Shown: in pieces, positions 1 through 8,257 of the stretch
How positions within the stretch are numbered: the first letter of the stretch is position 1
Layout: every line of letters starts with the position of its first letter
NCBI GenBank assembly: GCA_963796485.1
Contig: CAWCLV010000012.1
Span: forward strand, 310,001-374,000
DNA length: 64,000 bases
Source of the DNA: CAWCDJ01 sp963796485
Lineage (GTDB): Bacteria; Acidobacteriota; Terriglobia; Bryobacterales; Bryobacteraceae
Direction: 5' to 3'
Notes under the pieces: generated by a model
Told to the model about the DNA's origin: nothing
The model's database searches: none
Seen by the model: the letters and a program-made list of their open reading frames with translations, nothing else
Translations under genes and position numbers: made by a program

Positions 1-1970
1 CCGTAGTTGATAGTCAATTTCGGAGTGACGCGCCAGGTGTCCTGGATATAACTGAACAGCCGGTGCTGGCGCTCCGCCGCGGTGGTGGAGTTGCTGACGT
101 AGCGGCCGAACGATTGAACGTTGCCGAGTAGGAACGAGGCAAGGCTGAGGCCGCCACCATTGGGACCCTCCGTGGTTGTCGGGTCGAAGATCACCTCGCC
201 AGAGCGGTGCGTGTCGCTCGGCACGCGCAGATTCTGCTGCCAGCGAACATCGGCGCCGAATTTCAGCGAGTGATTACCGAAGGTGTGGGTTATGTTGCCG
301 ACCCACTGGAACTCATTTTCCTGCTCGTTGAGCGGGCAGTTGCAGGAGTTCGTAGTGAGCGAATAACCGAACTGGAAACCGCCGGTGCCGTTGAGCCGGA
401 AATTCGGCATGCCAGACGTATAGTAGGGGTCCACGTTCAACCCTGGAATGCCGGCGTCCTGGGCGGGCGACGTGCCGAGGCCGTTCGGATTGACGAACAC
501 GCGATAGCGGAAAAAGCCGAAACGGAAGTCGGCGAGCCACTGCGGCGTGAAGACGTAGTCGGCGCCGTATGAAAGGCTCTGGTCGCGCAGCGAAGCGGCG
601 CCGGCGAACGCCATCGTCGAGAAGGACGGACCGCCGGCTTCATAACCGAACGCGCCGGGGTTGGTCTGGGCGGTCTTCAGGAAACTGTAGCGGCCGAACA
701 TGTGGAGCTTTTCGGTTTGATAGCGGTCCGCCCGGACGTCGAAGGCGTCGCTGCCGAGGATGCCGGCCGCGGAGGCGGTGTAATTCGGAGCCGCGCCGGT
801 CGCGCCGGCGATATTGGGCAGCGGAATGAACTTCAGCAGCGACTGCGCCTGCGGCGAGAGGCGATTGGTCGGAATGATGCCGCCGCCGAACTGCTGGCGG
901 TTGGCGAGCGGCGCGCTGCAATCGCCGCCGGGGCAGGGATCGAAGATCGGCGTATTCAGATCACTCAGGTTACCGGCCCGCTCGGCGGCGGTGGGTACTC
1001 GGGTGAGCAGCGAACCGCCATTCTTTTGACGGCTGCCCTGATAGTCGCCGAAGATGAACGTCTTGTCCTTCTGGATGGGGGCGCCGATGGAGCCGCCGAA
1101 CTGATTCCAGAGGGTGGGCGGGACGAATGCTCCCCCCGTGCCGGGAATCGGCTGGGACTGCGCGAACGGGTCGCGCGCCGCGCCGTGCTGATCACGGCGG
1201 TACCAGAATCCGCTGCCGTGGACCTCGTTGGTGCCGGACTTGGTCTGCGCCGAAATCACCGCCTGGCTGGCCTGCCCGAATTCGGCGTCGTAAGCCGTAG
1301 TCGTGATCTTCAGCTCCGAGACGGCATCGAGGTTCGGGGTGATGACTGGCTCGCCGAGCACGGACTCACGGTTGTCGGTGCCATCCAACTGAAAATTGAT
1401 GCCGCCCCAGTACTGGCCGCCGATGCTCGGGCGATAGACATCCTGCGGCTGCTCGCTGGCGGCGGTGGTGCCGGTGGCCTGCACGCCGGGCACCAGGAAA
1501 TACAGGCGGCTCATATCGCGGCCAAGCACGGGAAGCTCGGCGACGGCCTTGCTGGTCATGACGTCCGAAACGTCGGAACGCTCCGTCTTGAGCAGCGCGG
1601 CTTCAGCCGTCACATTCACGGTTTCCCCCACGCTGCCGAGGCTCAACTGCGCATCGACGTGAGCGACGGAATCCACTTCCACCGTCACGGGCTGCTTCAC
1701 GTATGCCGAGAACCCGGGTGCCTCCACCCGGACCGAATACGTACCGACGATCAGGTGCCCCTGGCTGTAGTTTCCGGATTCGTTGGTTGTGTTGTTGTAC
1801 AAGACCCCTTTGCCGAGGTCCGTGATGGTGATCTTGGCGTGCGGGACGGCGGCGCCGCTGGCGTCGACGACGGTCCCGGAAATACTGCCGTAGACGGCTT
1901 GCCCGAACGCGGCCATCGGTGCACACAGAAGCACGAAGCCGAGCATGGCGCTACACGGCGCTTTTTGCAT
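1..1970 (-). CDS. TonB-dependent receptor with carboxypeptidase-regulatory-like N-terminus (C-terminus cut by window edge)
   Basis: Outer-membrane receptor expected to bind and import large ligands such as oligosaccharides with energy from TonB. The leftward frame stays open from an ATG at 1968-1970 to the window edge (656 codons). It starts with a signal peptide (MQKAPCSAMLGFVLLCAPMA) followed by a carboxypeptidase-regulatory-like beta-sandwich (GSISGTVVDASGAAVPHAKI, about residues 28-105). Next comes a plug-like region with LDGTDNRES and AEFGQASQAVISAQTKSGTNE, then the start of the barrel. The last visible residues, TPKLTINYG, are typical of the mid-barrel of acidobacterial receptors of about 1100 residues, so roughly 400 residues lie outside the window. 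A G-rich stretch just before the ATG can act as ribosome binding site. It is a paralogue of the complete receptor at 12443. The ligand is unknown. Confidence 0.93.
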   Translation of the reverse strand, partial: MQKAPCSAMLGFVLLCAPMAAFGQAVYGSISGTVVDASGAAVPHAKITITDLGKGVLYNNTTNESGNYSQGHLIVGTYSVRVEAPGFSAYVKQPVTVEVDSVAHVDAQLSLGSVGETVNVTAEAALLKTERSDVSDVMTSKAVAELPVLGRDMSRLYFLVPGVQATGTTAASEQPQDVYRPSIGGQYWGGINFQLDGTDNRESVLGEPVITPNLDAVSELKITTTAYDAEFGQASQAVISAQTKSGTNEVHGSGFWYRRDQHGAARDPFAQSQPIPGTGGAFVPPTLWNQFGGSIGAPIQKDKTFIFGDYQGSRQKNGGSLLTRVPTAAERAGNLSDLNTPIFDPCPGGDCSAPLANRQQFGGGIIPTNRLSPQAQSLLKFIPLPNIAGATGAAPNYTASAAGILGSDAFDVRADRYQTEKLHMFGRYSFLKTAQTNPGAFGYEAGGPSFSTMAFAGAASLRDQSLSYGADYVFTPQWLADFRFGFFRYRVFVNPNGLGTSPAQDAGIPGLNVDPYYTSGMPNFRLNGTGGFQFGYSLTTNSCNCPLNEQENEFQWVGNITHTFGNHSLKFGADVRWQQNLRVPSDTHRSGEVIFDPTTTEGPNGGGLSLASFLLGNVQSFGRYVSNSTTAAERQHRLFSYIQDTWRVTPKLTINY

Positions 1971-2014
1971 GTAAATCCCCCCCGGAGTTCTGGCGCTGCT
2001 GAACCTATCGCGGT

Positions 2015-2043
2015 AGTCTATGTCAGTCCCGGGAAAAACTCAA
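2015..2043 (-). promoter_or_regulatory. Candidate sigma70-type promoter of the leftward TonB receptor
   Basis: Read on the minus strand, TTGAGT (2038-2043) is followed by a 17-base spacer and TAGACT (2015-2020). Each hexamer matches four of six consensus bases. Transcription would begin near 2008, giving a leader of about 38 bases. This is a pattern match by eye only. Confidence 0.35.
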
Positions 2044-2047
2044 GCGC

Positions 2048-2084
2048 AAATTACAGCTGAAATTACAAGCTGGAATCACAAGTG
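2048..2084. repeat. Three imperfect 12-13 bp direct repeats, operator-like
   Basis: Three consecutive units, AAATTACAGCTG, AAATTACAAGCTG and GAATCACAAGTG, sit head to tail directly upstream of the candidate -35 of the TonB receptor. The tract is A/T-rich inside a GC-rich gap, which fits an activator or repressor binding array. The rest of the gap up to the MFS gene at 2302 shows nothing I can identify. Confidence 0.4.
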
Positions 2085-2301
2085 AACGCCCAGTCACTCG
2101 TCTTTCAGCTTCTCCGCGTTGCCTCCCCGTCTCGGAATCTCCGCGGCTGGAGGGGCCGCGGCCGCGCGTCCGGATCGGGCCGGCCGGCATACAGTATGAT
2201 TGAATACCTATGAGGGCTGGATTCTTCCACGCGGCGCCGCTGGCTGCCATTCATCCGCCAACGGCTTCGGCTGAAACTGCTGCGGCTTCCCGCTAATACG
2301 C

Positions 2302-3552
2302 ATGACGCGCGAACCAACATACAAGTGGTGGGTTGTCGCGATGCTGTGGTCCGTGTGCCTGTTCAACTACGCGGACCGGCAGGCAATCTTCTCGGTATTC
2401 CCCGTGCTCAAAGCCCAGTTCGGGCTCAGCGATGTCGAACTGGGCGTCGTGGGCTCGTCGTTCATGTGGATGTACGCTCTGTTCGGGCCGGTGGCCGGGT
2501 GGCTCGGCGACCGTTTCGAGCGGAAAACGATCATCATCTTCGCGCTGGTCTTCTGGTCGGCGGCAACAGCCGCCACGTCGTTGTGCCACACGTTCTGGGA
2601 ACTGACGTTCGTCCGTTCGCTGGGCGGCCTGGGCGAAGCGTTCTACTTCCCGGCAGCGATGTCGCTGATCAGCGACTACCACGGCAGGAAGACCCGGTCC
2701 CGCGCGATGTCGCTGCACCAGTCGAGCGTCTATGCCGGGACCATCACCGGCGGCACCGTGGCCGGTTATGTCGCGCAGTATTATTCCTGGCGATCGAGCT
2801 TCGTCCTGTTCGGCGCGATTGGATGCCTGCTCGGGATCATGCTGGCCATGCTTCTCAAGGAGCCTCAACGGGGGCAGTTGGAGCCGGGCGGAGAGCAGAT
2901 GGGAACGGGTTACGGCGGGATACGGGACGGGTTGAAAGAGATCTTCCGGAGCCGCATGGTCGCCGTGCTGTGCTCCGTGTTCGTCGGCGCGAACTTCGTG
3001 GCGGTGGTTTTCCTTACCTGGATGCCATCGTTTCTTTACCGGAAGTTTCACATGAGTTTGACGATGGCGGGTCTGAATGGCACGGTATTCATTCAGATCG
3101 CCGCCGTGCTGGGAGTGCTTTCCGGGGGAATGCTGGCGGACAGGCTCGCCGGACGCCACCGCGGAGGGCGGATATTGACGCAAGCGATCGGCCTCATCGG
3201 GGGCGTGCCGTTCCTGTTTCTGACCGGCTGGACGCGCTCGTTACCCCTGTTGATGCTGGCGATGACAGCTTTCGGCTACTTCAAGGGCCTGTACGATGCC
3301 AATATCTTCGCTTCCTTGTATGACGTAGTCGATGTGCGGCGGCGGGCAGCCGCTGCGGGAATTCTGAACTCGATCGGGTGGCTGGGCGGCGGCCTCGCAC
3401 CGATCGTGATTGCAAAGGCCTCCGAGAGCTTCGGGATGAGCGCCTCGATCAGCGCGACCTGCGCCATCTACTTCGGCATCGCCTGCCTGCTGCTCTGGGG
3501 TGTCAAGACCCACATGACCGACCGGCCCTTGAAGCGTTCCTCTCATCCATAA
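2302..3552 (+). CDS. Major facilitator superfamily transporter
   Basis: Secondary transporter of the inner membrane, 416 residues, the usual MFS length with about 12 membrane segments. The N-terminus (YKWWVVAMLWSVCLFNYADR) and the loop-2 motif GDRFERKT resemble the anion:cation symporter/hexuronate and Spinster-like subfamilies that carry sugar acids or organic anions. The substrate cannot be read from sequence. No convincing Shine-Dalgarno precedes the ATG, but the translated N-terminus fits the family. It is divergent from the TonB receptor and convergent with the small zinc-ribbon gene six bases beyond its stop. Confidence 0.9.
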   Translation: MTREPTYKWWVVAMLWSVCLFNYADRQAIFSVFPVLKAQFGLSDVELGVVGSSFMWMYALFGPVAGWLGDRFERKTIIIFALVFWSAATAATSLCHTFWELTFVRSLGGLGEAFYFPAAMSLISDYHGRKTRSRAMSLHQSSVYAGTITGGTVAGYVAQYYSWRSSFVLFGAIGCLLGIMLAMLLKEPQRGQLEPGGEQMGTGYGGIRDGLKEIFRSRMVAVLCSVFVGANFVAVVFLTWMPSFLYRKFHMSLTMAGLNGTVFIQIAAVLGVLSGGMLADRLAGRHRGGRILTQAIGLIGGVPFLFLTGWTRSLPLLMLAMTAFGYFKGLYDANIFASLYDVVDVRRRAAAAGILNSIGWLGGGLAPIVIAKASESFGMSASISATCAIYFGIACLLLWGVKTHMTDRPLKRSSHP

Positions 3553-3558
3553 GAGCGA

Positions 3559-3816
3559 TCAGTTGCCCGAGACGGACGCACTCCGCGGCCAATCGACGTT
3601 GCAGTTCGGGCAGACCAGGTTCTTTCTCCAGCATTCGATGCAGACAATCAGCCCACATTTGCCGCAGGTTTGGGTTCCTTCCCTTGACAATTGTTCACGG
3701 CAGAGCATACACGCGTTTGTTGCTTTTCGCTCGGATCTGAGCAGCAGCCAGAAGAGGACGCCCACGCCGGTACCGGCAATCGCGGCCATTGTCAGAAGAA
3801 GAATGACGACCTGCAT
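3559..3816 (-). CDS. Small membrane-anchored zinc-ribbon protein
   Basis: 85 residues. The first 27 form one hydrophobic segment (VVILLLTMAAIAGTGVGVLF). The remainder is cysteine-rich with CMLC, CGKC, CIEC and CPNC pairs spaced like two interleaved zinc knuckles, resembling RING- or FYVE-type treble clefts. The Cys-rich part should face the cytoplasm. No function is assigned: such proteins could bind a partner protein, but this is inference. It lies between the MFS and alpha/beta hydrolase genes with no sign of an operon. Confidence 0.65.
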   Translation of the reverse strand: MQVVILLLTMAAIAGTGVGVLFWLLLRSERKATNACMLCREQLSREGTQTCGKCGLIVCIECWRKNLVCPNCNVDWPRSASVSGN

Positions 3817-3928
3817 GGTCCTTTGCGGTGGGTAGCCGCAATATTATTATGGCCCGATATTCAGACCGAATGCATCGCAGGAGATTGCCTGTCCCACGGT
3901 GGAACCGGCGTGCGCTACGCTCAGGAGG

Positions 3929-5134
3929 ATGCCCAAAGCGGTCCATCTCAAGGGCGACGATGTGGTGGGGACCAGCCGGCTCGCGATCGACGCTACCTCT
4001 GGCGTGGTTGACATCGTGGCGGCGCTCCACAGTGCGGTTCTCGACAACATCCTGCCCGGCACGCCCGTCCAATCGGGCGTCGCTGCATCGACGGTAGGCG
4101 TATACGCGGTTGTGCGGGCGATCACCGGAGCGGTAGGGGACGGGCTCGATGTCGCGCTCTCGGCCTACGCCTCTCAAATTGCCGGCATCAAATCGACGCC
4201 GGAACGGGAAGCGGTGCTGGCCGCTCTGAACGGCGTGGTGGGAGACCATTTGGCTGCGACAGAGAACCCGCTCGCAATTCCGATGCGGGTGCGGCGCCGC
4301 GGCATAGCGCTCGATTTGGAAAGAAGTCATCTCGCCGCTGCGATCCCGGATGCCGGCGGTAAGGTTCTCCTCTTCGTGCACGGGCTCTGCATGAATGACC
4401 TGCAGTGGGGGCACAACGGCCGCAATCCCGGCACTGTCCTGGCCCGCGAGTTGGGGTGGACACCGGTTCACCTGCACTACAACACCGGCCTGCATGTTTC
4501 CACCAACGGTCGCGCTCTCGCCGGTCTGCTCGAGAAGTTCGCCGGCGAGTGGCCGGTTCCCCTCCGGGAACTGGCGATCGTCGGACACAGTTGCGGCGGC
4601 TTGCTGGCCCGCAGCGCTCATTACTATGGCACACTGGCGGGCCATCGCTGGCCTGAATCCCTGCGCTATTTGGCATTCCTGGGGACGCCCCACCACGGCT
4701 CCGCGCTGGAACGCGCGGGCAACTACGTGAACCTGGTTCTGGGTTCCACCCCTTACAGTGCGCCGTTCGGACGGCTTGCCCGGATCCGCAGCTCAGGCAT
4801 TACCGACATGCGATACGGCAACCTGGTCGATGAAGACTGGGAAGGCGCCGACCGTTTTCACAATGCGGGAGACCGGCGTCAGCGGCTGCCCCTTCCCGAG
4901 GGCGTGCACTGTTTCGCCATTGCCGCCAGCAAAGGCGATGGCCCCGGTAAACTCGCCGACGGCTTCGGGGATGGGCTGGTGAGCGTGGATAGCGCCCTGG
5001 GCCGGCATGCCGATCCGGCGCGCACGCTTTCGTTCGCGCCGTCACACCAGTTGGTCCTCCACGGCATGACGCACTGGGATCTGTTAAGACGCGCCGCGAT
5101 TTACCGCAAGCTTCGCGAGTGGCTCACCTCCTGA
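3929..5134 (+). CDS. Alpha/beta-hydrolase (lipase/esterase of the PGAP1/DUF676 type)
   Basis: Cytoplasmic-looking serine hydrolase of 401 residues. It shows the oxyanion-side HG motif (LLFVHGLCMND), the nucleophile elbow GHSCGG, LGTPHHGS after the elbow as in PGAP1-like lipases, an Asp in FGDGLV and a His in HGMTHWDLL, which completes a plausible catalytic triad. The first 100 residues form a helical extension (SRLAIDATSGVVDIVAALH) common in acidobacterial and mycobacterial homologues. The ATG at 3929 is preferred because the protein then begins just before that extension. A GTG at 3899 with AGGAGA 14 bases upstream is the alternative and adds ten residues. Substrate unknown. Confidence 0.85.
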   Translation: MPKAVHLKGDDVVGTSRLAIDATSGVVDIVAALHSAVLDNILPGTPVQSGVAASTVGVYAVVRAITGAVGDGLDVALSAYASQIAGIKSTPEREAVLAALNGVVGDHLAATENPLAIPMRVRRRGIALDLERSHLAAAIPDAGGKVLLFVHGLCMNDLQWGHNGRNPGTVLARELGWTPVHLHYNTGLHVSTNGRALAGLLEKFAGEWPVPLRELAIVGHSCGGLLARSAHYYGTLAGHRWPESLRYLAFLGTPHHGSALERAGNYVNLVLGSTPYSAPFGRLARIRSSGITDMRYGNLVDEDWEGADRFHNAGDRRQRLPLPEGVHCFAIAASKGDGPGKLADGFGDGLVSVDSALGRHADPARTLSFAPSHQLVLHGMTHWDLLRRAAIYRKLREWLTS

Positions 5135-5193
5135 TCGGACGAACGCGCCCGGAGTTATCCTTTTACCGGAGTTCGTTACATAAGGAGTCGTAC

Positions 5194-5742
5194 ATGTCCG
5201 ATCGGAAGTTGGCACGTCGCGGTTTTCTGGGTGGCATGATCGCTTCTCAAGTTGCAGCTGCGCACCCGTCTGCCGCGGCTGGCGCGCAGACGAAAATGAA
5301 GTTGGCGGTCGGGGCGGACCACGCCGGTTTTCCGTTGAAGGGTCCCGTGATTGAAACCTTGCGGTCATGGGGGCACACGGTTACCGATTGCGGTACGCAC
5401 TCGACCGAGCCGGTGGATTTCCCGGATATTGCCCGGAAGGTGTGCGACGAAATAATCGCCGGCCGGGCGCAGCGCGGCATTCTGGTCTGCGGCACGGGAG
5501 TGGGGGCGTCCATCGCCGCCAATAAAATGCCCGGCATTCGCGCCGCCCTGTGCCACGATACGTTCTGCGGTCACCAATCGGTAGAGCACGATAACGTAAA
5601 CGTGCTGTGTTTCGGCGCCTGGGTGATCGGGCCGAAGTTGGCGGAAGAAGTTCTGGCGGCCTATCTGGGCGCGAAGTTCGACAGCGAGAACACCGATTAC
5701 CGGCGCCGCATTGGCAAGGTGTCGGACATGGAACGACGCTAG
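5194..5742 (+). CDS. rpiB: Ribose-5-phosphate isomerase B-type protein with Tat-like leader
   Basis: RpiB/LacAB sugar-phosphate isomerase fold of 182 residues. The catalytic domain starts near residue 35 with VGADHAGFPLKG, followed by ILVCGTGVGAS containing the active-site Cys and phosphate loop, and ALCHDTF with a catalytic His. Normal RpiB is cytosolic, about 150 residues, and acts in the pentose phosphate pathway. This one has an N-terminal twin-arginine stretch (KLARRGFLGG) followed by a small-residue hydrophobic run ending near AAAGAQT, which looks like a Tat signal. Start chosen at the ATG with TAAGGAG nine bases upstream. If exported, its substrate would probably not be a nucleotide-pathway sugar phosphate. 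A leaderless paralogue lies at 49136. Confidence 0.88.
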   Translation: MSDRKLARRGFLGGMIASQVAAAHPSAAAGAQTKMKLAVGADHAGFPLKGPVIETLRSWGHTVTDCGTHSTEPVDFPDIARKVCDEIIAGRAQRGILVCGTGVGASIAANKMPGIRAALCHDTFCGHQSVEHDNVNVLCFGAWVIGPKLAEEVLAAYLGAKFDSENTDYRRRIGKVSDMERR

Positions 5743-5745
5743 CAA

Positions 5746-5777
5746 TTGCGCTCCCGCGTTGTGGCGCGGGAACGCAA
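5746..5777. terminator. Bidirectional hairpin between convergent rpiB and aceB
   Basis: TTGCG-C-TCCCGCG pairs with CGCGGGA-A-CGCAA around a TTGTGG loop, giving a 13-bp stem with a single mismatch, placed exactly between two converging stop codons. No U-tract follows on either strand, so factor-independent termination is uncertain. Confidence 0.5.
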
Positions 5778-5795
5778 GCGCCAACGCAGGCGCGA

Positions 5796-7358
5796 TCAGT
5801 CGATACGTTCTCCCGCGGCGAGCGTCAGGAACTCCAGAAAATCGGGGGCCAGAATCAGCTCCTGAAACAACGCTGCGGCGTCTCTGGAGGCGTCGAGCTT
5901 TTCGACTTCTTCCGCGATGACCCTTCGGACCATCGCGGCATCGATCGGGCGGCCATCGTTCAACCGCGCGTGATGCTTGACCCATTGCCAGACTTGCGCG
6001 CGCGAGATCTCGGCGGTGGCGGCATCTTCCATGAGGTTGTAGATCGGCACGCAGCCGTTGCCGGCGAGCCATGACTGAAGGTACTGGATCCCGACGTTGA
6101 CGTTCAGCCGGAGACCGGCCTCGGTAATCTCGCCCTCCGGCACTTTCAGAAGGTCCGCAGCCGTGACTTCGACGCCGGCCATTCCGGCATGCAACTGGTT
6201 GGGGCCGGGCATGTACTCGTCGAAGATCTGCTTCGCGACCGGTACCAGGCCGGGATGCGCGACCCAGGTGCCGTCGTGCCCCGCCTTAACCTCGCGGAGT
6301 TTATCCTGGCGGACCTTTTCCAGGGCCTTCTCGTTGGCCTCGGGATCGCTCTTGATCGGGATCTGCGCGGCCATGCCGCCCATGGCGTGAATGCCCCTGC
6401 GGTGGCAGGTCTTGATCAGCAGGCGGACATAGGAGGCCAGGAAATGGCGCTCCATCGTCACGGTGGCGCGGTCGGGGAGGACGAAATCCGGACGATTCCG
6501 GAATTTCTTAATGAAGCTGAAGATGTAGTCCCAGCGGCCGCAGTTCAAACCGGCGGAGTGCTCGCGCAGTTCGTAGAGGATCTCATCCATTTCGAAAGCG
6601 CCGAAAATCGTTTCGATCAGGACGGTGCCGCGGATCGTCCCCTGCGGCACGCCCGCATAGTCCTGCGCGAAGCGGAAAACATCGTTCCAGAGGCGCGCCT
6701 CCAGGTGGCTTTCCAGCTTGGGAAGGTAGAAGTAGGGGCCGGTCCCGGCGGCCATCAATGCCTTGGCATTGTGAAAGAAGTAGAGGCCAAAATCGAAGAG
6801 AGACCCGGAGACCGCCACGTCGTCCACCGTGACGTGCTTTTCGTTAAGGTGCCACCCGCGCGGGCGGACCAGCAGGACGGCCACCTTGCTGTTCAGCTTG
6901 TATTCCTTACCCTCGGGGCTGCGGTAAGAGATGGTGCGGCGGATGGCATCGCGCAGGTTGATCTGCCCTTCGATGTTGTTTTTCCACGTAGGGGAATTGG
7001 AATCTTCGAAGTCCGCCATGAACACGCTGGCCCCGGAGTTCAGGGCGTTGATGATCATCTTGCGCTCGACCGGGCCCGTGATTTCCACACGGCGGTCTTG
7101 CAGGTCTTCCGGAATTGCTGCGACCTTCCAATCGCCGGCGCGGATCGGCGCCGTCTCCGGAAGGAAATGGGGTAATCTGCCGGCGTCGATCTCATTCTGC
7201 CTGACGCGGCGGCGTGCGAGCAACTGCTGCCTGACCGGCTCGAAGCGGCGAGCGAGAGCGGCCACAAATTCCATCGCTTCCGGAGTCAGGATTTCGCCGT
7301 AAGGACCGGGAAGCGGCGCCTTGATATCCACGCCGCTTCCCGGGATCGGTGTTGCCAT
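5796..7358 (-). CDS. aceB: Malate synthase A
   Basis: Condenses glyoxylate with acetyl-CoA to malate in the glyoxylate shunt, cytosolic. At 520 residues it matches the short A isoform. The family signature is present as REHSAGLNCGRWDYIFSF, together with LLVRPRGWHLNEKH (substrate-binding Arg) and GHDGTWVAHPGLVP. The ATG has GGAGAGGAG about ten bases upstream. No isocitrate lyase is in the window, so the shunt partner must be encoded elsewhere. It is convergent with the Tat-type rpiB, and upstream it faces the G-rich repeat tract. The gene supports growth on acetate, fatty acids or other C2-yielding substrates. Confidence 0.97.
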   Translation of the reverse strand: MATPIPGSGVDIKAPLPGPYGEILTPEAMEFVAALARRFEPVRQQLLARRRVRQNEIDAGRLPHFLPETAPIRAGDWKVAAIPEDLQDRRVEITGPVERKMIINALNSGASVFMADFEDSNSPTWKNNIEGQINLRDAIRRTISYRSPEGKEYKLNSKVAVLLVRPRGWHLNEKHVTVDDVAVSGSLFDFGLYFFHNAKALMAAGTGPYFYLPKLESHLEARLWNDVFRFAQDYAGVPQGTIRGTVLIETIFGAFEMDEILYELREHSAGLNCGRWDYIFSFIKKFRNRPDFVLPDRATVTMERHFLASYVRLLIKTCHRRGIHAMGGMAAQIPIKSDPEANEKALEKVRQDKLREVKAGHDGTWVAHPGLVPVAKQIFDEYMPGPNQLHAGMAGVEVTAADLLKVPEGEITEAGLRLNVNVGIQYLQSWLAGNGCVPIYNLMEDAATAEISRAQVWQWVKHHARLNDGRPIDAAMVRRVIAEEVEKLDASRDAAALFQELILAPDFLEFLTLAAGERID

Positions 7359-7593
7359 TCGTTTCTTCTCCTCTCCGTCCCTTCTACCTCAATTCGATCC
7401 TGCCGCGTTGCGGCTCCCGGCGCGCACTGTGACGCTGCGTTCACTCGTTGTGACCGGCGGACTGCCCCGGAGATGGCGAGCCGCGCGAAATGGCGGGGCG
7501 CCGGGGTCGAAGGGAACCTTCACCGCCGGATTCCGCGTGCGAACGGTTGACTACCCGAAGGTAATTTCCCCTGCCCCCTCGTCGAATCCTCCT

Positions 7594-7763
7594 GGCGGCG
7601 GTGGTGGGCGGCGGTGGTGGGCGGCGGTGGTGCGGCGGTGGGCGGCGGCGGTGGTGCAGCGGTGGTGGGCGGCGGTGGTGGGCGGCGGTGGTGCGGCGGC
7701 GGTGGTGCGGCGGCGGTGGTGGGCGGCGGCGGCGGGCGGCGGTGGTGGGCGGTGGTGGTGGGC
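7594..7763 (+). repeat. G-rich low-complexity tandem tract (GGCGGTGGT units)
   Basis: About 170 bases built almost entirely of irregularly tandem GGCGGTGGTG/GGCGGCGGT units, with strong G-over-C strand skew on the plus strand. It lies in the 467-base gap between aceB and the dehydrogenase remnant. Runs of GG and GGG at short spacing make G-quadruplexes plausible. Open frames across it encode only Gly/Trp/Arg or Pro/His/Arg repeats and are treated as artefacts. The remaining part of the gap (7359-7593) shows no gene I can support. Confidence 0.85.
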
Positions 7764-7825
7764 TTGCTTGTGATGTTCTATGCGTATATCGTTCGAATAT
7801 CGTTTTAAGAGGAAAGCGATTCCAA

Positions 7826-8257
7826 ATGGCGAAACTAGGATTTCCAGACCTGGGCATCATGGGCGGGCCGATGGCACGCAAGCTGATGGAAGCGGGACAC
7901 GACGTGGCGCTCTGGTCCCAAACGGCGTCGGAGGCGGCCAAACTTGCGTTGACGGAGGGTGGCACCGCAGGCGCGAGGCCGGCGGATGTCGCGGCGAAAG
8001 CCCCCGCAACCTTCCGGCGCGACTTCGCTGCAAACTTCGCGGTGAAGTGGCTGGCGAAGGACGTCCGGCTGATGTTGGATTCCGACGGGGAACTCGGCGT
8101 GCCTGCGCCATTGACGGCTCTCTCGCGCCGGCTCTTGCGTGCGGCCGCCGCGAAGGGCTTCGTTGAGGACGCCATCTGCGGTTCCATCCGGCCGCTGGAA
8201 GATCTGGCCGGGTGCACCGTGGCTGCCGGGAACAGCAAGTCCGAGGCGGCGTCATGA
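7826..8257 (+). pseudogene. Internally deleted beta-hydroxyacid (3-hydroxyisobutyrate-type) dehydrogenase
   Basis: 143 codons that join two distant parts of the family. Residues 1-58 are the start of the Rossmann domain (LGIMGGPMARKLMEAGHDV, the dinucleotide-binding loop). From about residue 66 the sequence jumps to the C-terminal helical domain (WLAKDVRLMLDSDGELGVPA and PLTALSRRL). Roughly 150 residues normally between them, including the rest of the NAD site and the catalytic Lys helix, are absent, yet the frame is kept. The product is unlikely to be an active dehydrogenase. The stop overlaps the next start (ATGA), so it may now serve mainly as a translated leader for the downstream gene. 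Confidence 0.7.

Noticed and set aside
702..2060. Long rightward open frame of 452 codons
   Set aside because: It lies antisense to the TonB receptor, whose frame has signal peptide and family motifs. The antisense translation resembles nothing and is a by-product of high GC.
7594..7763. Possible CRISPR array
   Set aside because: Units are 9-15 bases, irregular and have no spacers of constant length; no cas genes nearby.
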